Of a stretch of 64,000 nt of DNA, positions 32,911 through 42,211 are shown piece after piece. The DNA is from Phytopseudomonas seleniipraecipitans (lineage in GTDB: Bacteria > Pseudomonadota > Gammaproteobacteria > Pseudomonadales > Pseudomonadaceae), in assembly GCF_900102335.1 (NCBI RefSeq), contig NZ_FNBM01000009.1:124001-188000 (forward strand). The letters are read 5' to 3'. Positions within the stretch are counted from its first letter, which is position 1. Every line of letters begins with the position of its first letter. The position numbers and the translations under genes were made by a program. The notes beneath the pieces are model-generated. The model had not been told where the DNA came from. It did not search any database and saw only the letters and a program-made list of their open reading frames with translations.

Positions 32911-33921
32911 ATGAATAGCCACTTCGGACCAGCGCCCCCCGTTCCCCTCTGTGATGCCGCTGGCCAGCTGAATCCCAACGCCGTTGGCTGGTCGTCGCAG
33001 CCGCGCGTCGCCTGTTCCCTGCCCGGCAATCTGGGCCGCCGCAAGCGCTGGAATCACTGGACCATCAACACCCCGGACTGGACGCTGTCGCTGATCCAGG
33101 CCGACATCGACTACGTCGGTTATGGCGCGGTGTATTTTCTCGACCTTAACAGCGGCCAACATGTCGCGCACAGCCAACTCAGCCTTTTCGCCCGCGGCTG
33201 CTGCCTGCCGGATACGCCACTCGGCAGCCATGCCTTCGAGCACCCTCGCGTGCAGCTGCACTTCAACGAGTTCCCCGGTCGGGTACGGCTGACTGCCACC
33301 TCGGCAGATATCGGTGGGCTGCCGCTGCACCTGGCGCTGGATATTCAGCGGCCTGACCATCAGGAGTCGGTGAATCTGGTCGTACCGTTCGGCAAAAAAG
33401 GTTTTCACGCCACCTGCCGCCAGGTCGGTTTGCCGGTCACCGGCAGCGTTCAACTCGGCGAACGTGAATACCAATGCGCCAATGGGCAGAGCTTCGCATC
33501 GATGGATTTCGGCCGCGGCGTGTGGCCACTCAACAGCCATTGGACGCGCGCCGTGTTTGCTGCCCCGGGCGGCATCGGTGGCAACTTCGGCAGTGGCTGG
33601 ACGGATAACAGTGGGCATTCAGAAAATGCCCTGTGGTTTGGCGGGCTTCTTCTTCACTTGGAACAAGCCGTGCAGATGCGCCAAACCGGGCTGCAGCCGC
33701 TGGCACCCTGGCACTTGTCTACCGACGACGGCCAGGTCGACCTCACGTTTACACCGCGTCAGGTTCATGTTGCCAAGCCGCGCCTGGGGCTCGGCCTGCT
33801 CTATGCCGACACCTACGAGTGGTTTGGCCAGTACGATGGTTTGCTGCGTGACGCCTATGGCGAACGCGTGCCGGTCAAGGCGGCGAACGGCTGGATAGGC
33901 GCCTCGCAAACACGCTGGTAG
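32911..33921 (+). CDS. DUF2804 family protein
   Basis: A 336-residue protein matching DUF2804: start PLCDAAGQLNPNAVGWSSQP, then RRKRWNHWTI, SFASMDFGRGVWP and NFGSGWTDNSGHSENALWFGG-type segments near the C-terminal half. It looks beta-rich, without signal peptide or membrane helices. The start is the ATG at 32911; an ATG four codons upstream (32899) is equally possible, and neither has a strong ribosome site. The frame stays open much further upstream but overlaps the DUF2059 gene on the other strand. The function is unknown; the fold resembles lipocalin-like hydroxyneurosporene synthase relatives, which is only an inference. Confidence 0.85.
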   Translation: MNSHFGPAPPVPLCDAAGQLNPNAVGWSSQPRVACSLPGNLGRRKRWNHWTINTPDWTLSLIQADIDYVGYGAVYFLDLNSGQHVAHSQLSLFARGCCLPDTPLGSHAFEHPRVQLHFNEFPGRVRLTATSADIGGLPLHLALDIQRPDHQESVNLVVPFGKKGFHATCRQVGLPVTGSVQLGEREYQCANGQSFASMDFGRGVWPLNSHWTRAVFAAPGGIGGNFGSGWTDNSGHSENALWFGGLLLHLEQAVQMRQTGLQPLAPWHLSTDDGQVDLTFTPRQVHVAKPRLGLGLLYADTYEWFGQYDGLLRDAYGERVPVKAANGWIGASQTRW

Positions 33922-33990
33922 TCAATTCGAAGTGGAACGTGTGGCCATTGTCACAGCCTAAATGCCTGAACAGCCACGGAGAGCCTACTC

Positions 33991-35385
33991 ATGAGCCGCA
34001 CCGAAACCGACAGTATCGGCCCAATCGACGTACCTGAAGACGCGTACTGGGGCGCGCAGACCCAGCGTTCGCGGGTGAATTTCGCCATCGGCGAGGAGCG
34101 CATGCCCATTGCCGTGGTGCACGCCCTGGCGCTGATCAAGAAAGCCGCCGCACGCATCAACGACCGCATCGGTGACCTGCCCCCGGATATCGCCCGGCTG
34201 ATCGAGCAGGCTGCCGACGAAGTGATCGCTGGTCAGCACGACGAGCAGTTCCCGCTGGTGGTCTGGCAGACCGGTAGCGGTACGCAGAGCAACATGAACG
34301 TCAACGAAGTGATTGCCGGGCGGGCCAACGAGCTCGCGGGCAACCCGCGTGGCGGCAAGAGCCCGGTGCACCCCAATGACCATGTCAACCGTGCACAAAG
34401 CTCCAACGACTGCTTCCCGACGGCCATGCACATTGCCGCCGTCGGCGCTGTCAAACGCGACCTGCTGCCGGCGATTGGCGAGCTGTGCGAGGCCCTGGCC
34501 GATCAGGCGGCACGCCATAACCGTCTGGTAAAAACCGGTCGCACTCACATGATGGACGCCACGCCCATCACCTTCGGCCAGGAGCTGTCGGCATTTGTCG
34601 CCCAGCTCGAACTGGCGGAACAGGCAATAAACGCCACCCTCCCCGCCGTCTGCGAGCTGGCCCAGGGCGGCACGGCGGTGGGTACCGGGCTGAACTCGCC
34701 ACCGGGGTTTGGCGAGGCTATCGCCGCCGAACTGGCAGCGCTGAGCGGCTTGCCACTGAAAAGCGCACCCAACAAGTTCGCTGCACTAGCTGGCCACGAG
34801 CCTTTGGCGGCACTGTCCGGAGCTCTGAAAACCCTGGCCATTGCACTGATGAAAATCGCCAACGACCTGCGCCTGCTGGGCTCCGGCCCGCGCGGCGGCT
34901 TCGCCGAAGTGCGCCTGCCGGCCAACGAGCCAGGCAGCTCGATCATGCCTGGCAAGGTTAATCCGACCCAGTGCGAAGCCCTCTCCATGCTGGCCTGCCA
35001 AGTGATGGGCAACGATGTGACCATCGGCTTCGCCGCCAGCCAGGGCCACCTGCAATTGAACGTCTACAAGCCGGTGATCATTCACAACGTCCTGCAGTCG
35101 ATTCGCCTGCTGGCCGACGGCTGTCGCAACTTTCGCGAGCACTGTATCGTCGGCATGCAGCCTGACGAACAGCGCATGGCAGAGCACCTGGAGCGTGGCC
35201 TGATGCTGGTCACCGCGCTGAATCCGCATATCGGTTACGACAAGTCTGCGGAGATTGCCAAAAAGGCTTATCAGGAAGGCACCACTCTGCGTGAAGCAGC
35301 GTTGGCGCTGGGTCATTTGAGCGCAGAACAGTTCGACGCCTGGGTTCGCCCGGAAACCATGCTGGAGGCAGGGCAACATGACTGA
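33991..35385 (+). CDS. fumC: Class II fumarate hydratase
   Basis: The oxygen-stable, iron-free fumarase interconverting fumarate and malate in the TCA cycle. The 464 residues contain the superfamily signature GSSIMPGKVNPTQCE, the substrate loops QTGSGTQSNMNVNEVI and SSNDCFPTAMHIA, and KTGRTHMMDATP. GGAGAGCC lies upstream of the ATG. It overlaps the next gene by 8 bases. Many pseudomonads carry more than one fumarase; whether this is the iron-starvation copy cannot be told from the sequence. Confidence 0.96.
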   Translation: MSRTETDSIGPIDVPEDAYWGAQTQRSRVNFAIGEERMPIAVVHALALIKKAAARINDRIGDLPPDIARLIEQAADEVIAGQHDEQFPLVVWQTGSGTQSNMNVNEVIAGRANELAGNPRGGKSPVHPNDHVNRAQSSNDCFPTAMHIAAVGAVKRDLLPAIGELCEALADQAARHNRLVKTGRTHMMDATPITFGQELSAFVAQLELAEQAINATLPAVCELAQGGTAVGTGLNSPPGFGEAIAAELAALSGLPLKSAPNKFAALAGHEPLAALSGALKTLAIALMKIANDLRLLGSGPRGGFAEVRLPANEPGSSIMPGKVNPTQCEALSMLACQVMGNDVTIGFAASQGHLQLNVYKPVIIHNVLQSIRLLADGCRNFREHCIVGMQPDEQRMAEHLERGLMLVTALNPHIGYDKSAEIAKKAYQEGTTLREAALALGHLSAEQFDAWVRPETMLEAGQHD

Positions 35386-35998
35386 AACCGCCAAGAGCGG
35401 TGCCACCCCACTGGAAGGTGATGGCAAGCGCATCCTGATGATCATCGGAACACCGAAAGGCGACAGCCTGTGTCATGCGCTTGCCGAAGCCTACGCCCTG
35501 GGAGCACGCACCGAAGGCCACGTGGTGCGGCAGATACGCCTTGGCGAAATCACCTTCGATCCGGTGCTGCACGAGGGTTACGACCAGACGCAGACGCTGG
35601 AAGCGGACCTGCTCGAAGCACAGCGGCAAATCCACTGGGCTGAACACCTGGTGTTCGTCTACCCGGTCTGGTGGGGCGGCTTGCCGGCGCTGCTCAAGGG
35701 CTTTCTGGACCGCGTGCTGCTGCCCGGCTTCGCGTTCAAGTACCGCAGCAATTCGCAGCTGTGGGACAAACTGCTAAGCGGCCGCACGGCGGATTTGCTG
35801 GTCACCCAAGATACCCCGAGCTGGTACTTCCGCTGGGTCTACGGCGCGCCAGCGCACCGCCAGATGAAACGCACCATTCTCGGCTTCTGTGGCATCAAGA
35901 CTCGTCGCCTGGCGGAGTTTTCACCGGTTCGGCCGTCTTCGGAGACTCAACGGCAGAACTGGCTGCGTCGTGCGGAACTGCTCGGTAGCCGGGTCTAA
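35378..35998 (+). CDS. Flavodoxin-fold NAD(P)H oxidoreductase
   Basis: A 206-residue NQO1/MdaB-like quinone reductase. The FMN/FAD site follows the first strand (RILMIIGTPKGDSLCHALAE); HLVFVYPVWWGGLPALLKGF is the characteristic central motif, followed by LDRVLLPGFAFKY. It would reduce quinones by two electrons in the cytoplasm. Its start lies inside the fumC 3' end (8-base overlap), so it is translated with fumC. It ends 17 bases from the convergent carrier gene. Confidence 0.88.
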   Translation: MTETAKSGATPLEGDGKRILMIIGTPKGDSLCHALAEAYALGARTEGHVVRQIRLGEITFDPVLHEGYDQTQTLEADLLEAQRQIHWAEHLVFVYPVWWGGLPALLKGFLDRVLLPGFAFKYRSNSQLWDKLLSGRTADLLVTQDTPSWYFRWVYGAPAHRQMKRTILGFCGIKTRRLAEFSPVRPSSETQRQNWLRRAELLGSRV

Positions 35999-36015
35999 CC
36001 CGGCTGGCAGCAGCT

Positions 36016-36960
36016 TTAAAGCGCCGGTGAGGCGTTAATCAGGATCAGCGCCACGCTGATGGTGAAGAACGACAGCACCGTGGCCACCAGCAGGGTCGCG
36101 CTGCAGCGATCCTCTAGGCCGAAGCGCTGCCCGAGGATCGGAAAGATGCTCATCATCGGCGAACAGGCGAACAGCACGCCCACCGCTTTCATGACCGGAT
36201 CGACGCCCGGTATCAGCAGGAATGCACAGAGCACCGCCAGCGGATGGATGATCAATTTGCCGCTGGCGATCCATGCCGCATCTACCCATACCCCACGCGC
36301 CTTCATACCGAATAGCCCGGCACCAATCACGAACAGCGCCAGCGGCGCCGATACCCCGGCGAGCATGTCGATGGGCTTGAGCAGCAGCGGTGGAATCTCG
36401 ACGCCCAGTAGCGATACACAAAGGCCGAGCACGATGCCGATGATCACCGGGTTCTTCAACAGGCGCGCAAAGGTCATGCGCAACACCGTCAGCCAGCCGC
36501 CACCCTGCTGCTTACCGGCCTCCGCGAGCACCAGCGCAAGGGGAATCAGCAGCAGATTCTCGACCAACATGCCCATGGCCATGCCCAGTACCGCAGGCGA
36601 GCCGATGGCCGCTGCCACCAATGGGTAACCGATGAACCCGCTGTTGGAAACCGACATGCCCATGGCGTTGATCGCCGAGCCGGACAGGTCGTCACGTCGC
36701 AGCCAGCGGGACACGCAGAATGCCGTAACGAAGGTCACGAACGAGCCCAGGGTATAGGCAATCAGGTAGCCGGGAATCATCGTCTGCTGGATCGGCGACG
36801 TACCCAGGGTCTTGATCAGCAGCGCCGGCATGGCGAAGGTGATGACGAACGTACCGATGCCGCGCACTTGTTCGCGACTGAGCACAGCGCTCATGGCAGC
36901 GGCATAACCCAGCCCGATCAGCAGGAAGATCGGCGCGGTGATCTGAAAAATTTGCAGCAC
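36016..36960 (-). CDS. AEC-family transporter (auxin efflux carrier type)
   Basis: A 314-residue membrane protein with about ten helices, typical of the AEC family (IFQITAPIFLLIGLGYAAAM at the N-terminus, then SNSGFIGYPLVAAAIGSPAV and KNPVIIGIVLGL). Related bacterial carriers move malonate, malate or other small acids. The start is taken as the GTG at 36958-36960, five bases after the ZapE-like stop, with AAGGA upstream; the frame continues into the neighbour. The coupling to the ATPase gene looks incidental. Confidence 0.87.
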   Translation of the reverse strand: MLQIFQITAPIFLLIGLGYAAAMSAVLSREQVRGIGTFVITFAMPALLIKTLGTSPIQQTMIPGYLIAYTLGSFVTFVTAFCVSRWLRRDDLSGSAINAMGMSVSNSGFIGYPLVAAAIGSPAVLGMAMGMLVENLLLIPLALVLAEAGKQQGGGWLTVLRMTFARLLKNPVIIGIVLGLCVSLLGVEIPPLLLKPIDMLAGVSAPLALFVIGAGLFGMKARGVWVDAAWIASGKLIIHPLAVLCAFLLIPGVDPVMKAVGVLFACSPMMSIFPILGQRFGLEDRCSATLLVATVLSFFTISVALILINASPAL

Positions 36961-36964
36961 GGGA

Positions 36965-38269
36965 TCAGAATTCCTTGTCGATGACACCACCGGCGCCGTG
37001 GCCGATGCCTTCAGACACATGCAATTCATGCACACGCAACTGGCTAAGGCGGCTGCGCGTACGGGCGAAGTCCTGATGGGGTGAACCGCGGCACAGGCGC
37101 TCGAGGCTCGATTCGCTGCTTAGCAAGACAGTCGCGCCGGCATCGTACGCGATATCGACCAGATTGATGAACCGCTGGCAAGCATCGGTCGGCTGCGAAT
37201 CCAGAGTAGGCACCCCGCTCAGCGCCAGGCGCGGACAGCGCTGGAGCAACCACAGGAAGTCCGCCGTAGAGTACGCATTACCGCATAAGTCGGAGAACTC
37301 CAGCCAAGCGCGACCGGGCGCCATTGCCTTCACTCGCAATGGATGATGGTTGACCTCCAGCACCTGCTCGCTCGCGGCCTGCTCATCAAGGCCCAGCCAG
37401 GTTTGCAGGTAAGCCAGCCCGCCCGCCGAATGCGGCCACACGTAGTCGCCCCAACGCTGCTCGCTGCCAGGCAGCGCGCGGTAATCGATGCCGGCATCCA
37501 GGGCCACCACGGTAAACCGTTTTTCCAGGGTAGTGATGGCCGGCGTGAAGCGATCGCGGTACAGCGGATTGGGGCACAGCCCGGCCGGCGCGTAATTGGA
37601 CGTCATCACCAGGCCGACGCCCTCCCCGACCAGCACGTCGAGCAGACGGCGCAAGAGCATCGCATCACCGATGTCATGCACGTGGAACTCGTCGAAGCAC
37701 AACAGGCGGATGTCCTGGGCCAGCGCACGAATGGCCAGCACCAGCGGATCCGGATGACCGGCGAAAGCCTGCATGCGCTGCTGCAGTTCCTGCAGAAAGG
37801 CATGAAAATGCACGCGCCGCTTGGCCGCCAACGGCGCCGCGGCGAAGAATGCGTCCATGACGAAACTCTTGCCACGCCCTACGCCGCCCCATAGGTAAAC
37901 CCCGGCAGCAGGCTTGCGCAGCCGGCCACGACGCCCCGTGCTCCATTCTTGCAGCCACCGCGCCAGAGTATCGATTGCCCGCTGCTGCTCGGCGTCGGCG
38001 CGATAGCCGCGCGCCTGCAACGCCGCGGTGAAACCGTGCTGCACCCACGCCTCGATCTGCTCGACGGGTACACCCAGCGACTGCTCAGAAATCAAAAAAC
38101 ACCGTTTACCATCCCCCTGAATGCGGATATCAAAACGGTAGGCTGGCTTACCGTCAACCTCACAGCGTTTGCCAGGGCTGCGGCGTGACAGGTGGTCAGC
38201 ATCCACGCCACCGCCTGAGAGTGTTCGCGATTCGCTACAGCAGGCCTCTGTCAGTGAGCAAATTGCCAC
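36965..38269 (-). CDS. ZapE/AFG1-like ATPase with extended N-terminus
   Basis: A 434-residue AFG1-type ATPase: Walker A GGVGRGKSF (about residues 128-136), Walker B LLCFDEFHVHDIGDAM (about 189-205), and VMTSNYAP as sensor 1. ZapE of E. coli stabilises the division ring under stress. Here the N-terminus differs: roughly 70 residues (VDGKPAYRFDIRIQGDGKRC) form a beta-rich segment not present in standard ZapE. The GTG start at 38267-38269 has GAGGT seven bases upstream. It is probably a divergent paralogue of the housekeeping ZapE rather than ZapE itself. Confidence 0.8.
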   Translation of the reverse strand: MAICSLTEACCSESRTLSGGGVDADHLSRRSPGKRCEVDGKPAYRFDIRIQGDGKRCFLISEQSLGVPVEQIEAWVQHGFTAALQARGYRADAEQQRAIDTLARWLQEWSTGRRGRLRKPAAGVYLWGGVGRGKSFVMDAFFAAAPLAAKRRVHFHAFLQELQQRMQAFAGHPDPLVLAIRALAQDIRLLCFDEFHVHDIGDAMLLRRLLDVLVGEGVGLVMTSNYAPAGLCPNPLYRDRFTPAITTLEKRFTVVALDAGIDYRALPGSEQRWGDYVWPHSAGGLAYLQTWLGLDEQAASEQVLEVNHHPLRVKAMAPGRAWLEFSDLCGNAYSTADFLWLLQRCPRLALSGVPTLDSQPTDACQRFINLVDIAYDAGATVLLSSESSLERLCRGSPHQDFARTRSRLSQLRVHELHVSEGIGHGAGGVIDKEF

Positions 38270-38581
38270 CGTTTTACCTCAACAAGCGCCAGGCCCAGTC
38301 GCCGTTTAGTGCGTAACTTCTAGCGGCGGCTGACTTATCAGCAAGTTCATTCGAGGCTCGCGGAGGTCAGCTCACTCGACCGAGCGAACGGGAATATCGA
38401 ACAGGTACGAGCCGATATAAAACGATAACTCCCATACTTGTTCATCCGATCAAACTAAAGTGCCACTAAGGCGCGAACTAGTGGCGCCGCTTAGTTGTGC
38501 AAAGTTTTGTCCAAGCCTTGTCGAAGTTTCGCTTAGGGGCAGTAACTAACCGATTTACCCGAGCCTTATGACCGCCTGTCG

Positions 38582-38627
38582 CCCTGCGCAGGGGGAAATC
38601 CTGAAAAGCGCCTCCCAGAGCGCCTTT
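38582..38627. terminator. Palindrome and terminator-like hairpin before glgA
   Basis: CCCTGCGCAGGG (38582-38593) is a perfect palindrome. At 38604-38627 GCGC arms flanked by A and T runs (AAAAGCGCCTCCCAGAGCGC, then CTTT) form a bulged hairpin that could end transcripts from either side, best on the minus strand for the small open frame at 38681. The remaining gap 38270-38580 is AT-richer than its surroundings and holds an imperfect inverted repeat around CTAAGGCGC (38473-38481) and CGCTTAG; I see no gene and no convincing promoter in it. Confidence 0.45.
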
Positions 38628-38680
38628 CAAACAGTTAAAAGCCCCGCACAAGACCGCCCATCACAGTCGAAAAACGACAA

Positions 38681-38860
38681 CTAACCGGCTAAGCGCAGCG
38701 AAAAGTCACTGCCTTGCGTTAGTTCCGCGCTGCCGGCCGCCAACGTGAAAATAGTCGAAACTTCTTCTTTACCGCCTAGGTCATCAACTACGTGGGAATT
38801 AAACAACCAGAAAGCAGCTTCTCCTCCGGCCCCAGATACGGGATTCAAGTGGAAAGACAT
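38681..38860 (-). CDS. Possible small protein divergent from glgA
   Basis: A 59-residue open frame from the ATG at 38858-38860 to TAG. The sequence looks protein-like (MSFHLNPVSGAGGEAAFWLF, then NSHVVDDLGGKEEVSTIFTL and a final FSLRLAG) rather than the Arg/Pro-rich translation usual for antisense frames here. The frame continues to a GTG at 38902. The ribosome site is weak and third-position GC is lower than in neighbours, so it may be a lineage-specific gene or noise. It ends ahead of a terminator-like hairpin and starts 73 bases from the glgA start. Confidence 0.42.
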   Translation of the reverse strand: MSFHLNPVSGAGGEAAFWLFNSHVVDDLGGKEEVSTIFTLAAGSAELTQGSDFSLRLAG

Positions 38861-38933
38861 GCGGCATATTCCCGTTGGCGTGCAAGCAAACGAAACAATC
38901 ACGGGTCAAGGACAGAATCGATCGGAGGATGGT

Positions 38934-40472
38934 ATGGGAAACGCTGTCGCAGCATCACGGTTTGATCAATCAGTACTGGTAGAAACGCCGCTCAAACCGC
39001 AGTCGAAAATTACCAACCTGCACGCGGTGAAGAAAAAAATTCTTTTTGTCAGCCCAGAGCTGGCTGACCTCATCAAGGTGGGCGGCCTGGGCGATGTATC
39101 CGCCTCGCTGCCACGCGCCATGAACGCCGATCACGACGTTCGGGTGCTGATTCCCGGCTACCGCCAAGTGATGGAAAGTGGCCACGCTATCCGCGATGTG
39201 GGTAGCGTACCGGGTCACGCCGCGCTGCCGCCCGCACGTATCGGCTGCATGACGCTGCCCGATGGGCTGGTGGTTTATGTGCTCATTTGCCCCGAGCTGT
39301 ATGACCGTGACGGCACCCCGTACGGCGACAGCCACGGCCGCGACTGGCAGGACAACCACATCCGCTTCGCCCGCCTGGGCTTGGCCGCTGCGGAAATTGC
39401 TGCCGGTACTGCTTGCCTCAGCTGGTGCCCGGAGGTGGTTCACGCCAACGACTGGCCGGCCGCACTGACCCCCGCTTACATGAGCTGGCGCGGGCAGACC
39501 ACGCCCACCGTGTTCACCGTTCACAACCTTGCCTATCAGGGACTGTGCAGCCTGGAATGCAGCCCGGAGCTGGGCCTGCCCTCCTCGGCTTGCGGCCATC
39601 AGGGCATGGAATTTTATGGCCGCCTGTCGTTCCTCAAGGCCGGCCTGGTGTACTCCGACCACGTGACCACCGTGAGCGAAAACTACGCGCGCGAGATCAC
39701 TACGGAGGAATTTGGCTGTGGCCTGGAAGGCATGCTGCAGTTCAAGGTCAAGCTTAACCAATTGAGCGGCATCCCCAATGGCATCGATGACAGCTGGGAT
39801 TCGCTGAACGACCCGCATCTGGTGCAGGGCTTCGAAGCCCATGACTGGGAAGCCAAACGCGCGAACACCCGCCATGTAGAGCGCATGTTCGGCCTTGAGC
39901 AGAGCGACGGCCCGCTGTTCGCCGTGGTTTCGCGGCTGGTGCAGCAGAAAGGCATCGACCTGACCCTGGAAATCGCCGACGCCATCGTCGCCCAGGGCGG
40001 CCGCATCGCCATCATCGGTCGCGGTGAGGAAGACCTCGAGGAAGCGGTACGCGAACTCGCCCGTCGTCATCCGGGCCGCGTTGGCGCCAATGTGGGTTTC
40101 AACGAAGCCGACGCGCGGTGCATGTTCGCCGGCAGTGATTTCCTGCTGATGCCGTCGCGCTTCGAGCCATGCGGCCTCAGCCAGATGTACGCACAACGCT
40201 TCGGCTCGCTGCCCATTGCCCGTGCCACTGGCGGCCTGGCTGACACCATTGAAGATGGGGTCACCGGCTTCCTGTTTAACGAAACCAGCAGCGAGAGCTA
40301 TCTGGAAGCAGTGCAGCGGGCGATGGCGGTGTACCGCAATCCTGAACTGCTCAACGCCATGCGCGCTCGCGCCATGGCCTCACCTTTGTATTGGAAGCAA
40401 TCTGTGGAGCCCTATGCGGCGTTGTACCGCAAGTTGCTGGCTGCGAAAAAGTCGGGCGGGAAACTGGTGTGA
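38934..40472 (+). CDS. glgA: Glycogen synthase (ADP-glucose type)
   Basis: Transfers glucose from ADP-glucose to the non-reducing end of alpha-1,4-glucan. The 512-residue GT5 enzyme shows the N-terminal KVGGLGDVSASLPRAM substrate loop and, near the C-terminus, PSRFEPCGLSQMYAQRFG and ATGGLADTI. I chose the ATG at 38934, with GGAGG six bases upstream; the frame extends to a GTG at 38745 without support. It is the first gene of the long operon and its stop overlaps the treZ start (TGATG). Some Pseudomonas make glucan mainly through GlgE, so this synthase offers a second route. Confidence 0.93.
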   Translation: MGNAVAASRFDQSVLVETPLKPQSKITNLHAVKKKILFVSPELADLIKVGGLGDVSASLPRAMNADHDVRVLIPGYRQVMESGHAIRDVGSVPGHAALPPARIGCMTLPDGLVVYVLICPELYDRDGTPYGDSHGRDWQDNHIRFARLGLAAAEIAAGTACLSWCPEVVHANDWPAALTPAYMSWRGQTTPTVFTVHNLAYQGLCSLECSPELGLPSSACGHQGMEFYGRLSFLKAGLVYSDHVTTVSENYAREITTEEFGCGLEGMLQFKVKLNQLSGIPNGIDDSWDSLNDPHLVQGFEAHDWEAKRANTRHVERMFGLEQSDGPLFAVVSRLVQQKGIDLTLEIADAIVAQGGRIAIIGRGEEDLEEAVRELARRHPGRVGANVGFNEADARCMFAGSDFLLMPSRFEPCGLSQMYAQRFGSLPIARATGGLADTIEDGVTGFLFNETSSESYLEAVQRAMAVYRNPELLNAMRARAMASPLYWKQSVEPYAALYRKLLAAKKSGGKLV

Positions 40473-42211
40473 TGGTAGAGAACAAGCGACGACATGGCGC
40501 ATGGCTGGACGACCAGGGGCAAACCCGCTTCAACCTCTGGGCACCAGATGCCAAACGCGTGGCAGTAGTGCTGCAAGATGATCAGCAACATGAAATGACC
40601 GCCGACAATGGTTGGTTCAGCACAACGCTCGAAGTTGCTGCAGGTACCGATTATCGCTACCTGATCAATGATGAGCTGCAGGTTCCGGACCCCGCTTCGC
40701 GCTGGCAAGCCAGTGACGTACATGGGCCAAGCCGAGTGGCCGATCCTGACCAGTATGCCTGGCGCACCGATGACTGGCAGGGTCGTCCCTGGCAGGAAAC
40801 GGTGCTTTACGAGCTGCACGTTGGCACTCTGGGCGGCTATGCCGGTGTAGCTGAAAAGCTGCAAGACCTCGCTGACCTGGGCGTCACCGCCATCGAACTG
40901 ATGCCGCTCGGTGAATTTCCCGGCGGCCGCAACTGGGGCTACGACGGCGTGCTGCCATTCGCCCCGGATTCCTCCTACGGCACGCCTGACGACCTACGCG
41001 CACTCATTGACCGCGCCCACGAGCTGGGCCTGATGGTGTTCATCGATGTGGTCTACAACCACTTCGGCCCTGATGGTAATTACCTCGGCCAGTACGCCAG
41101 CGCCTTTTTCCGCGAAGACGTGCACACCCCCTGGGGCGCTGCCATCGACTTCCGCCGCCGCGAAGTGCGTGACTTCTTTATCGACAACGCCCTGATGTGG
41201 GTGCAGGACTACCGCGTCGACGGCCTGCGTCTGGATGCAGTGCACGCCATCGGCGAGCGCGACTTCCTGATCGAACTGGCGGAGCGCCTGCATGGCTCGA
41301 TTCCGTCTACCCGGCATCTGCACCTGGTGCTGGAGAACGAGCACAACGATGCCGAGCTGCTGCAGCGCGGCTTCATTGCCCAGTGGAATGACGACGGCCA
41401 CAACGTGCTGCATCATCTGCTGACCGGCGAGCGAGAAGGCTACTACGCCGATTACGCCGAAGATGCTACGCAAAAGCTGGCGCGATGCCTGCGCGAAGGC
41501 TTCATCTATCAGGGCGAAAATACCCGCCGTGGCACCGCCCGCGGTAGCAGCAGCGGCCATCTGCCGCCGAGCTCCTTCGTGCTGTTTCTGCAGAACCATG
41601 ACCAGATCGGCAACCGTGCCGTTGGTGAGCGCTTGCTGGCGCTTGCCGATGTCGACGCGCTGAAAAGCGCCACCGCCCTGCTGTTGCTCAGCCCAATGAT
41701 TCCACTGCTGTTCATGGGCGAGGAATGGGGTTGCGAGCAGCCGTTCCAGTTTTTCACATCGCACAACGATGAACTGGGCGAAGCAGTCCGCAAAGGCCGC
41801 CAGAACGAGTTCAGCGAGTTCTCGAAATTCTCTGGCCAAGCCATTCCCACACCCAATGATGAGCAGACGTTCAAGGCCTCCGCTCCCGACTATGCCATGC
41901 GCACCTCGCCCGCTGCTCAGTCCTGGCTGGCCTTCTACGGTGAGCTGCTTGCGTTGCGCCACCAGCACATCGTGCCGCGTCTGCTCGGCAGTCAGGCCCT
42001 GGAAAGCCGCGTGCTTGGCGAGGCCGCCGTCGCTGCCAGCTGGCAGCTCGGCGACGGGCAAACCCTGCACATCGACCTGAACCTGAGTGATACCCACGTG
42101 CCAACCGACGCCCATGATCAAGGTCATACGCTGTTCGCCTACCGTGCAGGTGAGCAAGCCGACCGCCTGCCGCCACGCAGCATCCGGGTCGTTCTGGAGG
42201 GCGCAGCATGA
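40472..42211 (+). CDS. treZ: Malto-oligosyltrehalose trehalohydrolase
   Basis: Releases trehalose from the end of malto-oligosyltrehalose made by TreY. The 579-residue GH13 enzyme has an N-terminal CBM48-like beta domain (RFNLWAPDAKRVAVVLQD), then the barrel with VFIDVVYNHFGPDGN, the nucleophile in DGLRLDAVHAI, the acid/base in LVLENEHND, and FLQNHDQIGNRA. It starts in the glgA stop codon and its own stop overlaps malQ by four bases (ATGA). Confidence 0.95.
   Translation: MVENKRRHGAWLDDQGQTRFNLWAPDAKRVAVVLQDDQQHEMTADNGWFSTTLEVAAGTDYRYLINDELQVPDPASRWQASDVHGPSRVADPDQYAWRTDDWQGRPWQETVLYELHVGTLGGYAGVAEKLQDLADLGVTAIELMPLGEFPGGRNWGYDGVLPFAPDSSYGTPDDLRALIDRAHELGLMVFIDVVYNHFGPDGNYLGQYASAFFREDVHTPWGAAIDFRRREVRDFFIDNALMWVQDYRVDGLRLDAVHAIGERDFLIELAERLHGSIPSTRHLHLVLENEHNDAELLQRGFIAQWNDDGHNVLHHLLTGEREGYYADYAEDATQKLARCLREGFIYQGENTRRGTARGSSSGHLPPSSFVLFLQNHDQIGNRAVGERLLALADVDALKSATALLLLSPMIPLLFMGEEWGCEQPFQFFTSHNDELGEAVRKGRQNEFSEFSKFSGQAIPTPNDEQTFKASAPDYAMRTSPAAQSWLAFYGELLALRHQHIVPRLLGSQALESRVLGEAAVAASWQLGDGQTLHIDLNLSDTHVPTDAHDQGHTLFAYRAGEQADRLPPRSIRVVLEGAA

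Noticed and set aside
38745..38933. 63-residue N-terminal extension of GlgA from the GTG at 38745
   Set aside because: GlgA normally starts close to the KILFVSPE strand; a strong GGAGG precedes the ATG at 38934.
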